DNA of 64,000 nucleotides from Erythrobacter mangrovi (GTDB taxonomy: Bacteria; Pseudomonadota; Alphaproteobacteria; Sphingomonadales; Sphingomonadaceae), in assembly GCF_013260645.1 (NCBI RefSeq), contig NZ_CP053921.1:2653289-2717288 (forward strand). Reading direction: 5' to 3'. Under the pieces are notes generated by a model. The model was not told the DNA's origin, did no database searches, and worked only from the letters and a program-made list of their open reading frames with translations. A program made the position numbers and the translations under genes. Of the stretch, positions 26,544 to 36,884 are shown piece by piece (position 1 is the stretch's first letter; every line of letters starts with the position of its first letter).

Positions 26544-27194
26544 ATGAAGCGATTGAGCGACATCTCTGACATCAGCATGGGGGCGACGCCCGCACCCGAA
26601 GGCGATGAGGCTCGCTATCTGCGCCTGGCCAATGTCATCGAGGGCCAAATCGTCGGTGATGCTGTCGAAGGTGGGGGTCCGGTCAAGGGCTCCGATTCGC
26701 AGCTGCGCATCGACGACATCGTCGTGCGTGGCCGCGGGCCCGATCTCTCGGCAGCCATGGTGGGTGAGCAGCATGTCGATGCTTACCCCACAGTCGAACT
26801 GTTCGTCATCCGGGTGGACCGCGATGTCGCTGAACCGGCCTACGTCGTTGCCTACATCAACCAACCGCACATTCAGGCGAATCTGGCGCAAGGGGCACAG
26901 GGCACGGGCTTCGTGCGCCTCAATCGCCCCACCCTTGCCGACCTGGAAATCCCGCTGCCCCCTATGATTGAGCAGCGCATGATCGGCTCACTTGCGCTCG
27001 AAGCGCAGCAGGAGCTGACGATCCTTCAAGAAATCATGGAGCGCCGCAAGCGCCTCCATTCCGAACTTCTCCATCGTGCGATGGTGAAGGCCCGTGCCGA
27101 GGACGGCAATCCCCAGCACGGGCGCATAACCGGTCTGAACGACGCGCAAACGTCCTCAGACCTTCTTTCCGCTGATACAGAAAGTACCCCTTAA
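26544..27194 (+). CDS. Single-TRD type I restriction specificity protein (half HsdS)
   Basis: Product of 216 residues, about half a normal HsdS (around 400). It has one target-recognition domain with the typical VEGGG...IDDIVVRGRGP and ...LPPMIEQRMIGSLALEAQQELTILQ pattern, where PLPP-x-x-EQ begins the conserved spacer helix. ATG 26544 was chosen because the domain starts there. It could dimerise to recognise a palindrome or exchange with the full HsdS encoded 2 kb downstream. First gene of a seven-gene rightward operon. Confidence 0.75.
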   Translation: MKRLSDISDISMGATPAPEGDEARYLRLANVIEGQIVGDAVEGGGPVKGSDSQLRIDDIVVRGRGPDLSAAMVGEQHVDAYPTVELFVIRVDRDVAEPAYVVAYINQPHIQANLAQGAQGTGFVRLNRPTLADLEIPLPPMIEQRMIGSLALEAQQELTILQEIMERRKRLHSELLHRAMVKARAEDGNPQHGRITGLNDAQTSSDLLSADTESTP

Positions 27195-27449
27195 ATGAAC
27201 ATTCTCTCTCAGAACCGCAACCGGCTTCGTACTGTGCACGTCACCTGGCACGCCCATCCGGGCGAATGGCAGGTCAAGGAAGGTGGCAGTAGCACCGTCC
27301 TGACGCGCTCTTCGACGAAGCCCCCGGCCATTGCCTATGGCCGGTCCTACGCCCGCTCGATCAAGGGCGAGCTGTTCATCCACAACATGGACGGGACCAT
27401 CGCCGAACGCGAAAGCTACGGCAACGATCCGTTTCCGCCGCGCGGGTGA
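27195..27449 (+). CDS. DUF2188 family small protein
   Basis: Product of 84 residues whose ATG directly abuts the TAA of the half-HsdS gene. The HVTWHAHPGEWQVKEGG start and the IHNMDGTIAERESYGNDPFPP end match DUF2188, a small beta-hairpin domain where the C-terminal pattern is usually GRDGRIREKDSYG. Function unknown. The tight junction indicates co-translation with the specificity gene. Confidence 0.8.
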   Translation: MNILSQNRNRLRTVHVTWHAHPGEWQVKEGGSSTVLTRSSTKPPAIAYGRSYARSIKGELFIHNMDGTIAERESYGNDPFPPRG

Positions 27450-27509
27450 AGAAAGGCGGGGCGGCCGCAAGGTCGCCCCGCTCACCCTTGATAAGAATTG
27501 AGGCAAGAC

Positions 27510-29019
27510 ATGACGACCAAACTTGATCAGGACGATCTTAACAACGCGGTGTGGGCAGCATGCGACACGTTCCGTGGGGCGGTGGACGCGACGCGCTACA
27601 AGGATCTGATCCTTGCCGTGCTGTTCTGGAAGTACCTTTCGGACCATGCTGAATGGCAGCGCAAGGACCTCGCCCAGCGGTACGGTCCCAATGACCCGCG
27701 CGTCGAACGGCAGATGAAGCGCGCTCGCTTCGTCCTGCCGGAAGGTACCGATTTCAAGACCATCCACGCCAAGCGCCTGGCCGACAATCTCGGCGAGCTG
27801 ATCAACAAGGCCTTGGAAAAAATTGAACTCGAGAACGAGGCGAAGCTCAAGGACGTGTTTCGCCCGATCGACTTCAACTCGGAGACCCTGCTCGGTGCGA
27901 CCAGGGAGCGCAATCGCCTGCTCAAGCTCCTACTGGAGGATTTTGCCAAGCCTTCGCTGGTCCTGACGCCAGACAAGGTCAGCGAGGACGCGATCGGCGA
28001 AGCCTATATCTACCTGATCAGCCGCTTCGCAGCGGACGGTGGCAAGAAGGCGGGCGAATACTACACCCCGCGCAAGATTTCGGAGATCGTCGCCCGCCTG
28101 GCCGATCCGAAGTCCGGCATGACGATCTGCGATCCGGCCTGCGGCTCCGGCGCGCTGCTTATTCGTGCGGGCGAGGCGGCAAAGTCCGATGACCACCGGC
28201 TGTTCGGGCAGGAAGTGAACGGCTCCACCCACGCATTGGCGCGCATGAATATGTTCCTCCATGGCGAGGACAATGCGCTGATCGAATGGTGCAACACCCT
28301 CACGTCGCCCGCCCTGATTGAAGACGACCGGCTAATGCAGTTTGACCGTGTCGTCGCCAACCCTCCGTTCAGCCTGGACAAATGGGGCGCGGATGTCGCC
28401 GAAACCGATCCCTACAAGCGGTTCAAGCCGGTGATCCCGCCCAAGAGCCGTGGCGATTACGCCTTCATCCTGCACATGCTGGCAATCGCCAAGCGGGGCG
28501 AAGGGCGCGTGGTCTGCATTGCGCCGCATGGCGTTCTGTTTCGCGGCGCGGCGGAAGGGCGCATTCGCGAAGACCTTGTCCGCCGAAACCTGCTCGACGC
28601 CGTGGTTGGCCTGCCCGCGCAGCTTTTCCCTTCGACCGGCATTCCCGTGTGCCTGCTCGTGTTCGACCGGGCGCGCGAAGAGGGTGGCGCGCGCGCGAAC
28701 GTCAAGGACGTGGTCTTCGTCGATGCCTCGCGCGAATTCGTGCCGGGCAAGCGCCAGAATGCGCTGGGCGACGACCAAGTCGAGCACATCGTCTCGACTG
28801 TGATGGAGCGCCGCACTGAAGACAAGTACTCCAGCATCGTCACCTTTGCCGAGATGGAAGCCAACGGCTTCAACCTCAACATCCCGCGCTACGTGGATAC
28901 CTACGAGCCCGAGCCCGAAATCGACGTGGCGGCATTGCAGAAGGACATTGACCGTCTGGAGACAGAACTGGTCGAGACGCGCAAGCGGATCGAGCTGCAC
29001 CTCGCGGAGCTCGGGATCG

Positions 29020-29027
<8 letters not shown>
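27510..29027 (+). CDS. hsdM: Type I restriction-modification DNA methyltransferase HsdM
   Basis: Product of 505 residues with an N-terminal helical domain (about 1-150) and an N6-adenine methyltransferase domain: SAM motif DPACGSG at 208-214 and catalytic NPPF at 284-287. The C-terminal helix (about 465-505) would contact HsdS. ATG 27510 follows an AGG; a TTG 12 bases earlier is less likely. Its stop overlaps the hsdS start by eight bases. Forms the M2S methylase and, with HsdR, the restriction complex. Confidence 0.95.
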
Positions 29028-30191
<1,164 letters not shown>

Positions 30192-30195
<4 letters not shown>

Positions 30196-31835
30196 GCCAG
30201 CTTTCCGAAGCCTTGGGCGCACTGATCGAGCAGCCCGCTCCGTCCGCGACGCAGATTCGCCCAGTCAGCCGCATCAGCTTTTCGCTGACAGACAAGGATG
30301 CCTTCGAGAAGTCGGCGCAGTTCGCCGTCGATTGGCTGGCGGGGAAGATTGGCGGGGCGCTGCCGGGTGAAGCGCGCGCGCTCGCAAGCTTCGATACGCG
30401 CGGGGCGGATGGCTTTCACCCCTGCCATGCCGTGCGTGTGGACGACCACAGTGGCAGCATCTGGGCTGCGCGCATCGACGAGCCCGGCTCGAAGCCCAGT
30501 GCCGGTGAAACCTGGTCGACCGAGATGTTCGTGGAAAGGCCGATCGGCGGCCTGGTCCGGTTTGGCGCGCAACTAATGGTGCGGCGTCCCTCGAACAGCC
30601 CAGACATCAGGCCTAGCCGGCCGCGCCTGATCTACGATCTCCTTTCCACGCTCTCCGCCGAGGCAGATGGCGAAGCGATCACCGATGCACCTGCAAATCT
30701 GACCACGCATGACGACGCGGATACTCTGGCGAGGCTGATCTACCGACCTAAGCGTCGCCTGCCCATCGTGGTCGTTTCCACCGATTATGATGGGTGGTCG
30801 CAGGTCAATTTGCACCAGCTCGGCGTCCGGCTGTCGGGGGCTGCGCATCTCTATGCTGCTGGTCCTGAAACCAGTTGGGAGCTTACCCGCCTGATCGGCA
30901 AGCGCATGTCCACCTTCAATGGTGGCGTGCGCATCTACATGCCGGGGATCGAAGAAGAGGACGAGGATCCGTTTCAGCATCCTCTGTGGCTCATCCCGAA
31001 GGCCGGGCCAAATCACGCGCTGATCAACCAGCTTGCCGAACGCATCTTTCCGCTCGGCTTTCAGGACAACGAAGGCGAAACGCGCTTCTGGCACATCGGC
31101 CAGCTCCGCAAGGCTGCGTCGGCGACCGTTGCCATGGAGACGGTTGGCAGCGAAACCGAGAAGCTCGAAGCACAGATCGCCGCATTGCAGGACGAAGTTG
31201 CCGACCTGAAGGAGCAGCTGGAAGTTGCGGCGGGCCTTGAGCGTATTGCCTCCTCTGCCGAAAAGGCCGCGCAGCAAGACGTCCAGCGTATGCAGGACGA
31301 GATCGGTCGACTCAAAGCGGAAAACTATCGCCTCCGCTCTTCGGCCCAGCATGCGACGGTCGTCGAGGAGAAATCCGCAGAGCGGGAGCTCGCCAGCTAC
31401 GACGATCTGGAGGACTGGGCCGACGAAGTGCTTGGCCCCCACATCTTCATTCACAACAAGGCAATCCGCGAGTGCCGAAAGAACGGGCACCCCGACATGC
31501 TGGAGCGGATTGCCAACACTCTGCTGGCCATTCGTGACCACTGGATTCCGTTCAAGCTTGAAGGTGGGCTCGACCGGAAAGAGGCCGCAACAAGCGCCTT
31601 GGCTGCACTTGGGGTCGAAGACGAAGGCTGCTTCACTCGCCGCGAGAAGGCCAGCGAGAAGCCGGAATATTCGGTCAGGGAAGGCACGATCACCTGGGTC
31701 CTGTACGACCACTTCAAATACGGAAATTCGCGCCAGAATTCCGAGCAGTTCCGCATGTACTACGCTTGGGATGAAGAGGGTCGCCGCCTGATTATCGGCA
31801 AGATGCCGTCCCACCTGCCCAACGACATGTCATGA
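30192..31835 (+). CDS. Unrecognised coiled-coil protein inside the type I restriction operon
   Basis: Product of 547 residues, no family recognised with certainty. Layout: an N-terminal domain (about 25-135); a second domain (about 183-270) with LPIVVVSTDYDGWSQ and FNGGVRIYMPG then HPLWL; a strong coiled coil (about 318-385); a C-terminal module (about 400-547) ending with LYDHFKYGNS, FRMYYAWDEEGRRLIIG and PSHL, rich in spaced His, Lys, Arg and Trp. It overlaps hsdS and hsdR by four bases each, so it is made in step with the restriction subunits. A regulator, a remodelling partner or an added effector are all possible. Confidence 0.85.
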
Positions 31836-34800
31836 CCGTTTCCCCCGAATTCGCGCTGTCTGAAAGCGGCGGCGTTCAGCTGCAAGTGCTGACGACGCTG
31901 GCCAATATGGGTTGGCGCTACCGCACCCGCGCGGAAATTGACGCGATGCGAAAGGGACACCGTAGTTCGGTCATACTAACCCCTCTCGCTCAGGAAGCTT
32001 TGGCGTCGATCAACAGCATCGATCAGGATGGAGTGGATCATCCCTTCACAAGCCAAGCCATCGACGAAGGGCTTTCTCGCCTGCGCGATCTGCGGTTCGA
32101 CGGACTTCTCCGGACCAATGAACTGGCGACCGACTATCTTCAGCTCGGGACTGCCGTTCCCCAGACGATTAATGGACTGACCCGCGAGCGGCAGTTGCGC
32201 TTCGTCGCCTGGGGCGAAAGCGAGTGGCAACGGAACAGTTTCGATATGACCGCCGAGTACGCGGTCGATGGGCGAAACGATGCAATCCGCTGTGACATCG
32301 TTCTGTTTGTGAACGGCATACCGTGGACGGTTATCGAGCTCAAGCGGTCGGGCGAAAAGACATCGCAGGGCATTAGCCAATCTATCCGGAATCAGGGCCA
32401 GGCTGAAGGCGCTCCCCAACTCTTCGTGCCCGTTCAATTGCTGATCGCCGGCAACCCTGCCGAGCCGCGCTATGGCACTGTTGGTACACCTGCCAAGTTC
32501 TGGTCGGCGTGGCACGAGCCCGCGCACGGTGGGATGAGCGAGGCGGAAGTCGCCGCTCTAGTAAACGCTGAGCCGCCCGAAGACGTCATGGCCGCAATCC
32601 TTTCCGATTTCGCCTCTCACGCCCGCCGCCACAATGCACTGCGCGAAGCGGGGCATCGCTGGGTGACGGAACTCGACAAGACGATTGTCGGCTTGTGCCG
32701 CCCAAACCGCCTGCTCGATCTGGCCCGACGCTTCACCCTCTTTGACAAAGGCACGAAGAAGGTCGCACGATACCAGCAGGTCTCAGCAGTCTATCGAATT
32801 CTTGAGCGCATCGAACAGCGCGACGAAGCCGGACGCCGCAAAGGCGGGGTGATCTGGCACACGCAGGGTTCGGGTAAATCACTCACGATGGTCATGCTAG
32901 CGCGTGCGCTGGCGTTCCACTTGAAGGACGCGAGCCCTCGAATTGTGATCGTTACCGACCGGCGTGATCTCGACCGGCAAATCAAGAAGACCTTCGCTGC
33001 CACAGGCTTCGAACCCGCTCAGGCGCGCACCGGCGAGCATCTGATGAAGTTGATCGAAGACGGCGCGCCACTCGTGACGACCTTGGTCAACAAGTTCCGC
33101 TCAGGCGTGCGGAAACGGGCGCTCGCGTCCGACAGTTCGGACATCTTTGTTCTCGTCGATGAGAGCCATCGCAGCCAATACGGAAATGACGATTCGATGC
33201 ACGAAGACATGCGCCGGGTGCTGCCGAATGCCTGTTATATCGGCTTCACCGGCACGCCGCTGTTCAAGGACAAGGCGCGAAACACCTTTCTGAAATTCGG
33301 CGAGCTTATCGATTCTTACCCAATCTCGCGTGCGGTGAAGGACAAGGCTGTTGTGCCGCTCCTCTATGAGGGTCGCATTGTAGCGGAAACCCTCAACGCC
33401 GCGGCGCTCGATGCCTGGTTCGAACGTTCGAGTGACGGCCTGACGCCGGAACAGAAAGCTGAACTCAAGCGGCGAATGAGCGCGCCGGGGGTGATACAGA
33501 CAGTTGAAGCGCGACTGAAGGCGATCGCTTGGGATATCCGACAGCATTATCTGCAAGGCTTCAAGGGAACCGGACTGAAGGGGCAGGTTGTCGCACCTGA
33601 CAAGCAATCTGCGGTGATGCTCAGGACGTTATTCGACGCGCTCAACGAGGGCCAAGTCGATCAGGTCACAGCTGAAGTGATTATCTCTGCGCCCGACAAA
33701 CGCGAAGGCCACGATCAGGTTGGAGTCGCACCGAAAAAGGAGGTGAAGAGGTTCTGGGCCGAGATGATGGCCCGTTACAAGACCGAGGACGAATACAACG
33801 AAGCGATCGTGGCGGAGTTTGATTCACCCGAAAGTCCCGACCTGCTGATTGTAGTCAGCAAGTTGCTGACTGGTTTCGACGTACCGCGCAATACAGTGTT
33901 GTACCTGACACGGGTGATCAAGGAACACGATCTCCTGCAAGCCATTGCCCGCGTTAATCGCGTGTTCGACGCCGACGATGCACCGCCAAAGCCCTTCGGT
34001 TACATCGTCGACTATTGCGGCGTTCTGGGCGAGCTTAACGAGGCACTGGAAAGCTACGATGCTCTGGCCGGCTTCGACGATGCCGATATCAACAGCGCAC
34101 TTTTCGCAATTCGCACCGAAGCCGAGAAGCTGCCGGGATTGCATTCGGATTTGCTCGATCTCTTCGCGGGCGTGGCTAACCGCTACGATCAGGAAGCCTA
34201 TGCGCAAGCGTTGGCGGATGAGGCGATGCGCGATCTTTTTCATCGCAAACTTTCGGCGTTCGCCTCAACGCTGAACGTCGCCTTGTCATCACGCCAATTT
34301 GTCGAATCTGCTCCGCGCGAACGATTGGACCGTTGGAAGGCGGATCTCAGTCGCTTCGAACTGCTGCGCCAGGATGTCCGCCGCCGTTACGCCGACACTA
34401 TCGATTGGGCACAATACGAAGGTCGCGTCCGTAAACTGCTCGCCGAACATATCACTGCGCACCGTGTCGATACCGTGGTCGATCCGTTCAACATTTTTGA
34501 TGAAGGAGCCATTGAGGAGCAAATGGCGGGCGGGCGGAGCGCTGCGTCCGTCGCTGATGAAATAACCAGTCAGATCAGCCGGACCATCACTGAAAACTGG
34601 GATGAAGATCCCGCCTTTTACGAAGCATTCTCCAAGCTGGTGCAGGACACGATCGACAGCTTCCGGCAAAAGCGGATCAGCGAACAGGAATATCTGAAGA
34701 AGGCACGTGGGCTAAAAGATCAGGCGCATGCCCGTGCGGAATCGAAGGAAGTTCCGGAGGGGCTACGCGGCAATGGTCATGCCGTGGCGTTCTGGGGCGT

Positions 34801-35065
34801 AATAGCGAAAGAGCTCGGCGAACTATCGCAGGAGGCTGAAGAACATGCGCCTGACATCGCACTCAAACTGCTGGAAATTGTCGAGAAACATCGCAGGGTG
34901 GGCTGGCAAGAAGATCGCGATCAACAGAACCGAATGCGCGCCGCTGCCGACGACTTCTTCTTTGATACCGCCCCAGAGCAATTTGGGCTTTCGCTCGATC
35001 CCGAAAGGATCGACGGATTGGTCGATCAAATTCTGACTATCGCTCGTGAACGCTTGCCCAAATGA
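31832..35065 (+). CDS. hsdR: Type I restriction endonuclease subunit HsdR
   Basis: Product of 1077 residues: nuclease domain with D155, E169 and K171 (WTVIELKRS); helicase motor with HTQGSGKS at 343-350, DESH at 443-446 and GFTGTP; then the helicase C-terminal domain with LTGFDVPRNTVLYLTR and a long helical tail. It translocates DNA and cuts unmethylated foreign DNA in complex with HsdM and HsdS. Overlaps its neighbours by four bases on both sides. Intact. Confidence 0.95.
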   Translation: MTVSPEFALSESGGVQLQVLTTLANMGWRYRTRAEIDAMRKGHRSSVILTPLAQEALASINSIDQDGVDHPFTSQAIDEGLSRLRDLRFDGLLRTNELATDYLQLGTAVPQTINGLTRERQLRFVAWGESEWQRNSFDMTAEYAVDGRNDAIRCDIVLFVNGIPWTVIELKRSGEKTSQGISQSIRNQGQAEGAPQLFVPVQLLIAGNPAEPRYGTVGTPAKFWSAWHEPAHGGMSEAEVAALVNAEPPEDVMAAILSDFASHARRHNALREAGHRWVTELDKTIVGLCRPNRLLDLARRFTLFDKGTKKVARYQQVSAVYRILERIEQRDEAGRRKGGVIWHTQGSGKSLTMVMLARALAFHLKDASPRIVIVTDRRDLDRQIKKTFAATGFEPAQARTGEHLMKLIEDGAPLVTTLVNKFRSGVRKRALASDSSDIFVLVDESHRSQYGNDDSMHEDMRRVLPNACYIGFTGTPLFKDKARNTFLKFGELIDSYPISRAVKDKAVVPLLYEGRIVAETLNAAALDAWFERSSDGLTPEQKAELKRRMSAPGVIQTVEARLKAIAWDIRQHYLQGFKGTGLKGQVVAPDKQSAVMLRTLFDALNEGQVDQVTAEVIISAPDKREGHDQVGVAPKKEVKRFWAEMMARYKTEDEYNEAIVAEFDSPESPDLLIVVSKLLTGFDVPRNTVLYLTRVIKEHDLLQAIARVNRVFDADDAPPKPFGYIVDYCGVLGELNEALESYDALAGFDDADINSALFAIRTEAEKLPGLHSDLLDLFAGVANRYDQEAYAQALADEAMRDLFHRKLSAFASTLNVALSSRQFVESAPRERLDRWKADLSRFELLRQDVRRRYADTIDWAQYEGRVRKLLAEHITAHRVDTVVDPFNIFDEGAIEEQMAGGRSAASVADEITSQISRTITENWDEDPAFYEAFSKLVQDTIDSFRQKRISEQEYLKKARGLKDQAHARAESKEVPEGLRGNGHAVAFWGVIAKELGELSQEAEEHAPDIALKLLEIVEKHRRVGWQEDRDQQNRMRAAADDFFFDTAPEQFGLSLDPERIDGLVDQILTIARERLPK

Positions 35066-35772
35066 CCGAGAAAGGCGTTGCAGCGTGGGGCGGGCGGTCA
35101 ATTCCGTTTTCGGTGGTTCGGTCCGAACGCAAGACGATGTCAATTACCGTGGACCCTCACGGAGACGTTATTGTCCGAGTCCCGAATGTTGCCGATATTG
35201 AGGAAGTGATCGAACGAATTGCGAAGCGCGGCGGTTGGATAAGCTATCATCAGATGAACGCTGAACGCTGGCGGCCCCGAACGCCCGCACGCACATATGA
35301 ATTGGGTGAGACACACCTCTTTCTTGGTCGGCAGTATCGGCTATCGGCTGAAATTGGATTAGCGCAGTCGGTCAAGACTTCGGGCGACCGCATAGTCCTA
35401 ACAATGCACCGACCGAACCGCATTGCGGAACGCAAGGCACTGCTAGACGGTTGGTATCTCACACAGGCCAGAGAGATAATCGGCAAACGCCTAGACAAGG
35501 TGTTCGCCCCATTTGCCGTTTTGGATCATCCACTCCCGCGCTTGATCGTTCGAGATTTAACTCATCGCTGGGGAAGCTTGACGTCACGTGGAAACCTCGT
35601 CGTGAGCCGCCATATCGTCCGTGCTCCTCGGCAATGCATCGACTATGTTCTTGTTCATGAGCTTTGCCATCTTGAGCACCGCAACCATGGTGCGGAGTTT
35701 TGGAACCTTCTCGATCGTATGATGCCGGATCATCAAAAAAGAAAAGCAAGGCTCGAAAAGATCTTGCTTTAG
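35062..35772 (+). CDS. YgjP/DUF45-type zinc metallopeptidase
   Basis: Product of 236 residues with the zincin motif HELCHLEHRNHGAEFW near the C-terminus, preceded by the RWGS-type strand, as in YgjP (SprT-like, M48-related). It overlaps hsdR by four bases and is the last gene of the operon. Genes of this family recur next to type I hsdR in many genomes, to my knowledge without an assigned role; processing or turnover of the restriction complex is one possibility. Confidence 0.9.
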   Translation: MTEKGVAAWGGRSIPFSVVRSERKTMSITVDPHGDVIVRVPNVADIEEVIERIAKRGGWISYHQMNAERWRPRTPARTYELGETHLFLGRQYRLSAEIGLAQSVKTSGDRIVLTMHRPNRIAERKALLDGWYLTQAREIIGKRLDKVFAPFAVLDHPLPRLIVRDLTHRWGSLTSRGNLVVSRHIVRAPRQCIDYVLVHELCHLEHRNHGAEFWNLLDRMMPDHQKRKARLEKILL

Positions 35773-35778
35773 TTGCCG

Positions 35779-36663
35779 TCACTCCTGGCAACTTTCCAAC
35801 CACTCGGCAGCCTTGGCCGCCGCGCTCGCGGCGGTGAAGATCGCCCGATTGTCGGCCTTCAGCACCTTGAGCCAGCTCGCGAGGTAGCTGGCGTGATCCG
35901 GACGCGGACTGGAGGAAAGACCAAGGTCGCCGCAAAGGAATGCTGAACCAAGCTCGGCCACCAGTTCTTCCATAGCGTAGGCATCGTCGCCGAACCGCTT
36001 GCCGAAAGCCCGCGCAAGACGGTGGTCGGCACCAGACCAATGGACGAGCTCGTGCAACAAGGTAGCGTACCAGTTCTGCGCCGCGCTGGCGTTGGCCGTT
36101 GCGAAGAACCGCTCGCGGTCCGGCATGGTGATGGTGTCGGTCGAGGGCGTGTAGTGGGCGCTGTCGCCGTTGATGCGCACGGTGGCCCCCGTGGCAGAAA
36201 CGAAAGCGTCCGCCTGCGGGATCGGGTCGAAGTCCTCGCCGTCCGGCACGTCGGGCATGGCGTAGCCTTCGACCTGGCAGGCGTTGAACACATGCGAGGC
36301 CTGCGCGAAAATGCGGATCGAGCTGTCTCTTTCCTCGGCCTGATCGTCATCACGACTGTCGAAGACCTTGTAGAAAACGATGGGCGAAGCCTTCTCGCCT
36401 TTGCGAACCTGGGAACCAAGCGACTGCCACTGGCGATAGGTTGCCCAGAGGCCATGCCCGAAGTCCTGCGCTTCGGCACTGGCCCAGAGGGCGAGCACGT
36501 TGACCCCGCGATAGGCTTTCCCAGTCGCCGCATTCATGGGGCGCGAAAGCGGAGCAGTGCTGCGATGCCAAGGGAGCGAGAACTTGTCGGTGCCGCGTTC
36601 AAGGGCGGCGATGATCTGGTTGGCGATCGTGTTGTAGATGCTGGCGGTAGTGGTGCTAGCCAT
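35779..36663 (-). CDS. ArdC-like antirestriction protein
   Basis: Product of 294 residues. The N-terminal part (about 7-130, with PWHR, GKAYRGVNVLALW and VRKGEKASPIVFYK) is the ssDNA-binding ArdC domain, and the C-terminal part is a zincin with HELVHW at 204-209. ArdC-type proteins travel with conjugative DNA and shield it from type I restriction in a new host. It faces the restriction operon tail to tail, seven bases apart, and goes with the leftward mobilisation genes. Confidence 0.92.
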   Translation of the reverse strand: MASTTTASIYNTIANQIIAALERGTDKFSLPWHRSTAPLSRPMNAATGKAYRGVNVLALWASAEAQDFGHGLWATYRQWQSLGSQVRKGEKASPIVFYKVFDSRDDDQAEERDSSIRIFAQASHVFNACQVEGYAMPDVPDGEDFDPIPQADAFVSATGATVRINGDSAHYTPSTDTITMPDRERFFATANASAAQNWYATLLHELVHWSGADHRLARAFGKRFGDDAYAMEELVAELGSAFLCGDLGLSSSPRPDHASYLASWLKVLKADNRAIFTAASAAAKAAEWLESCQE

Positions 36664-36884
36664 GGTGAAAATCCTTCGTCCAATCGTTGGGAACGCGGAT
36701 GAAGGGACGGGCCGGATTGTCCGGGCGGGTCAGCGGTTACGCGGAACAGCCAACACGGGAGGGCGTGAGCCCGAATGGTGCGGGCAGGCTGTTGATCCCG
36801 CCCGGCACGGCCTGTCGAAGAGGAGCAGTTCATTCCAACGGCAGGACGAAGGATGCCATGGTCTTCCGCTGCCAAGGCTTTTGA

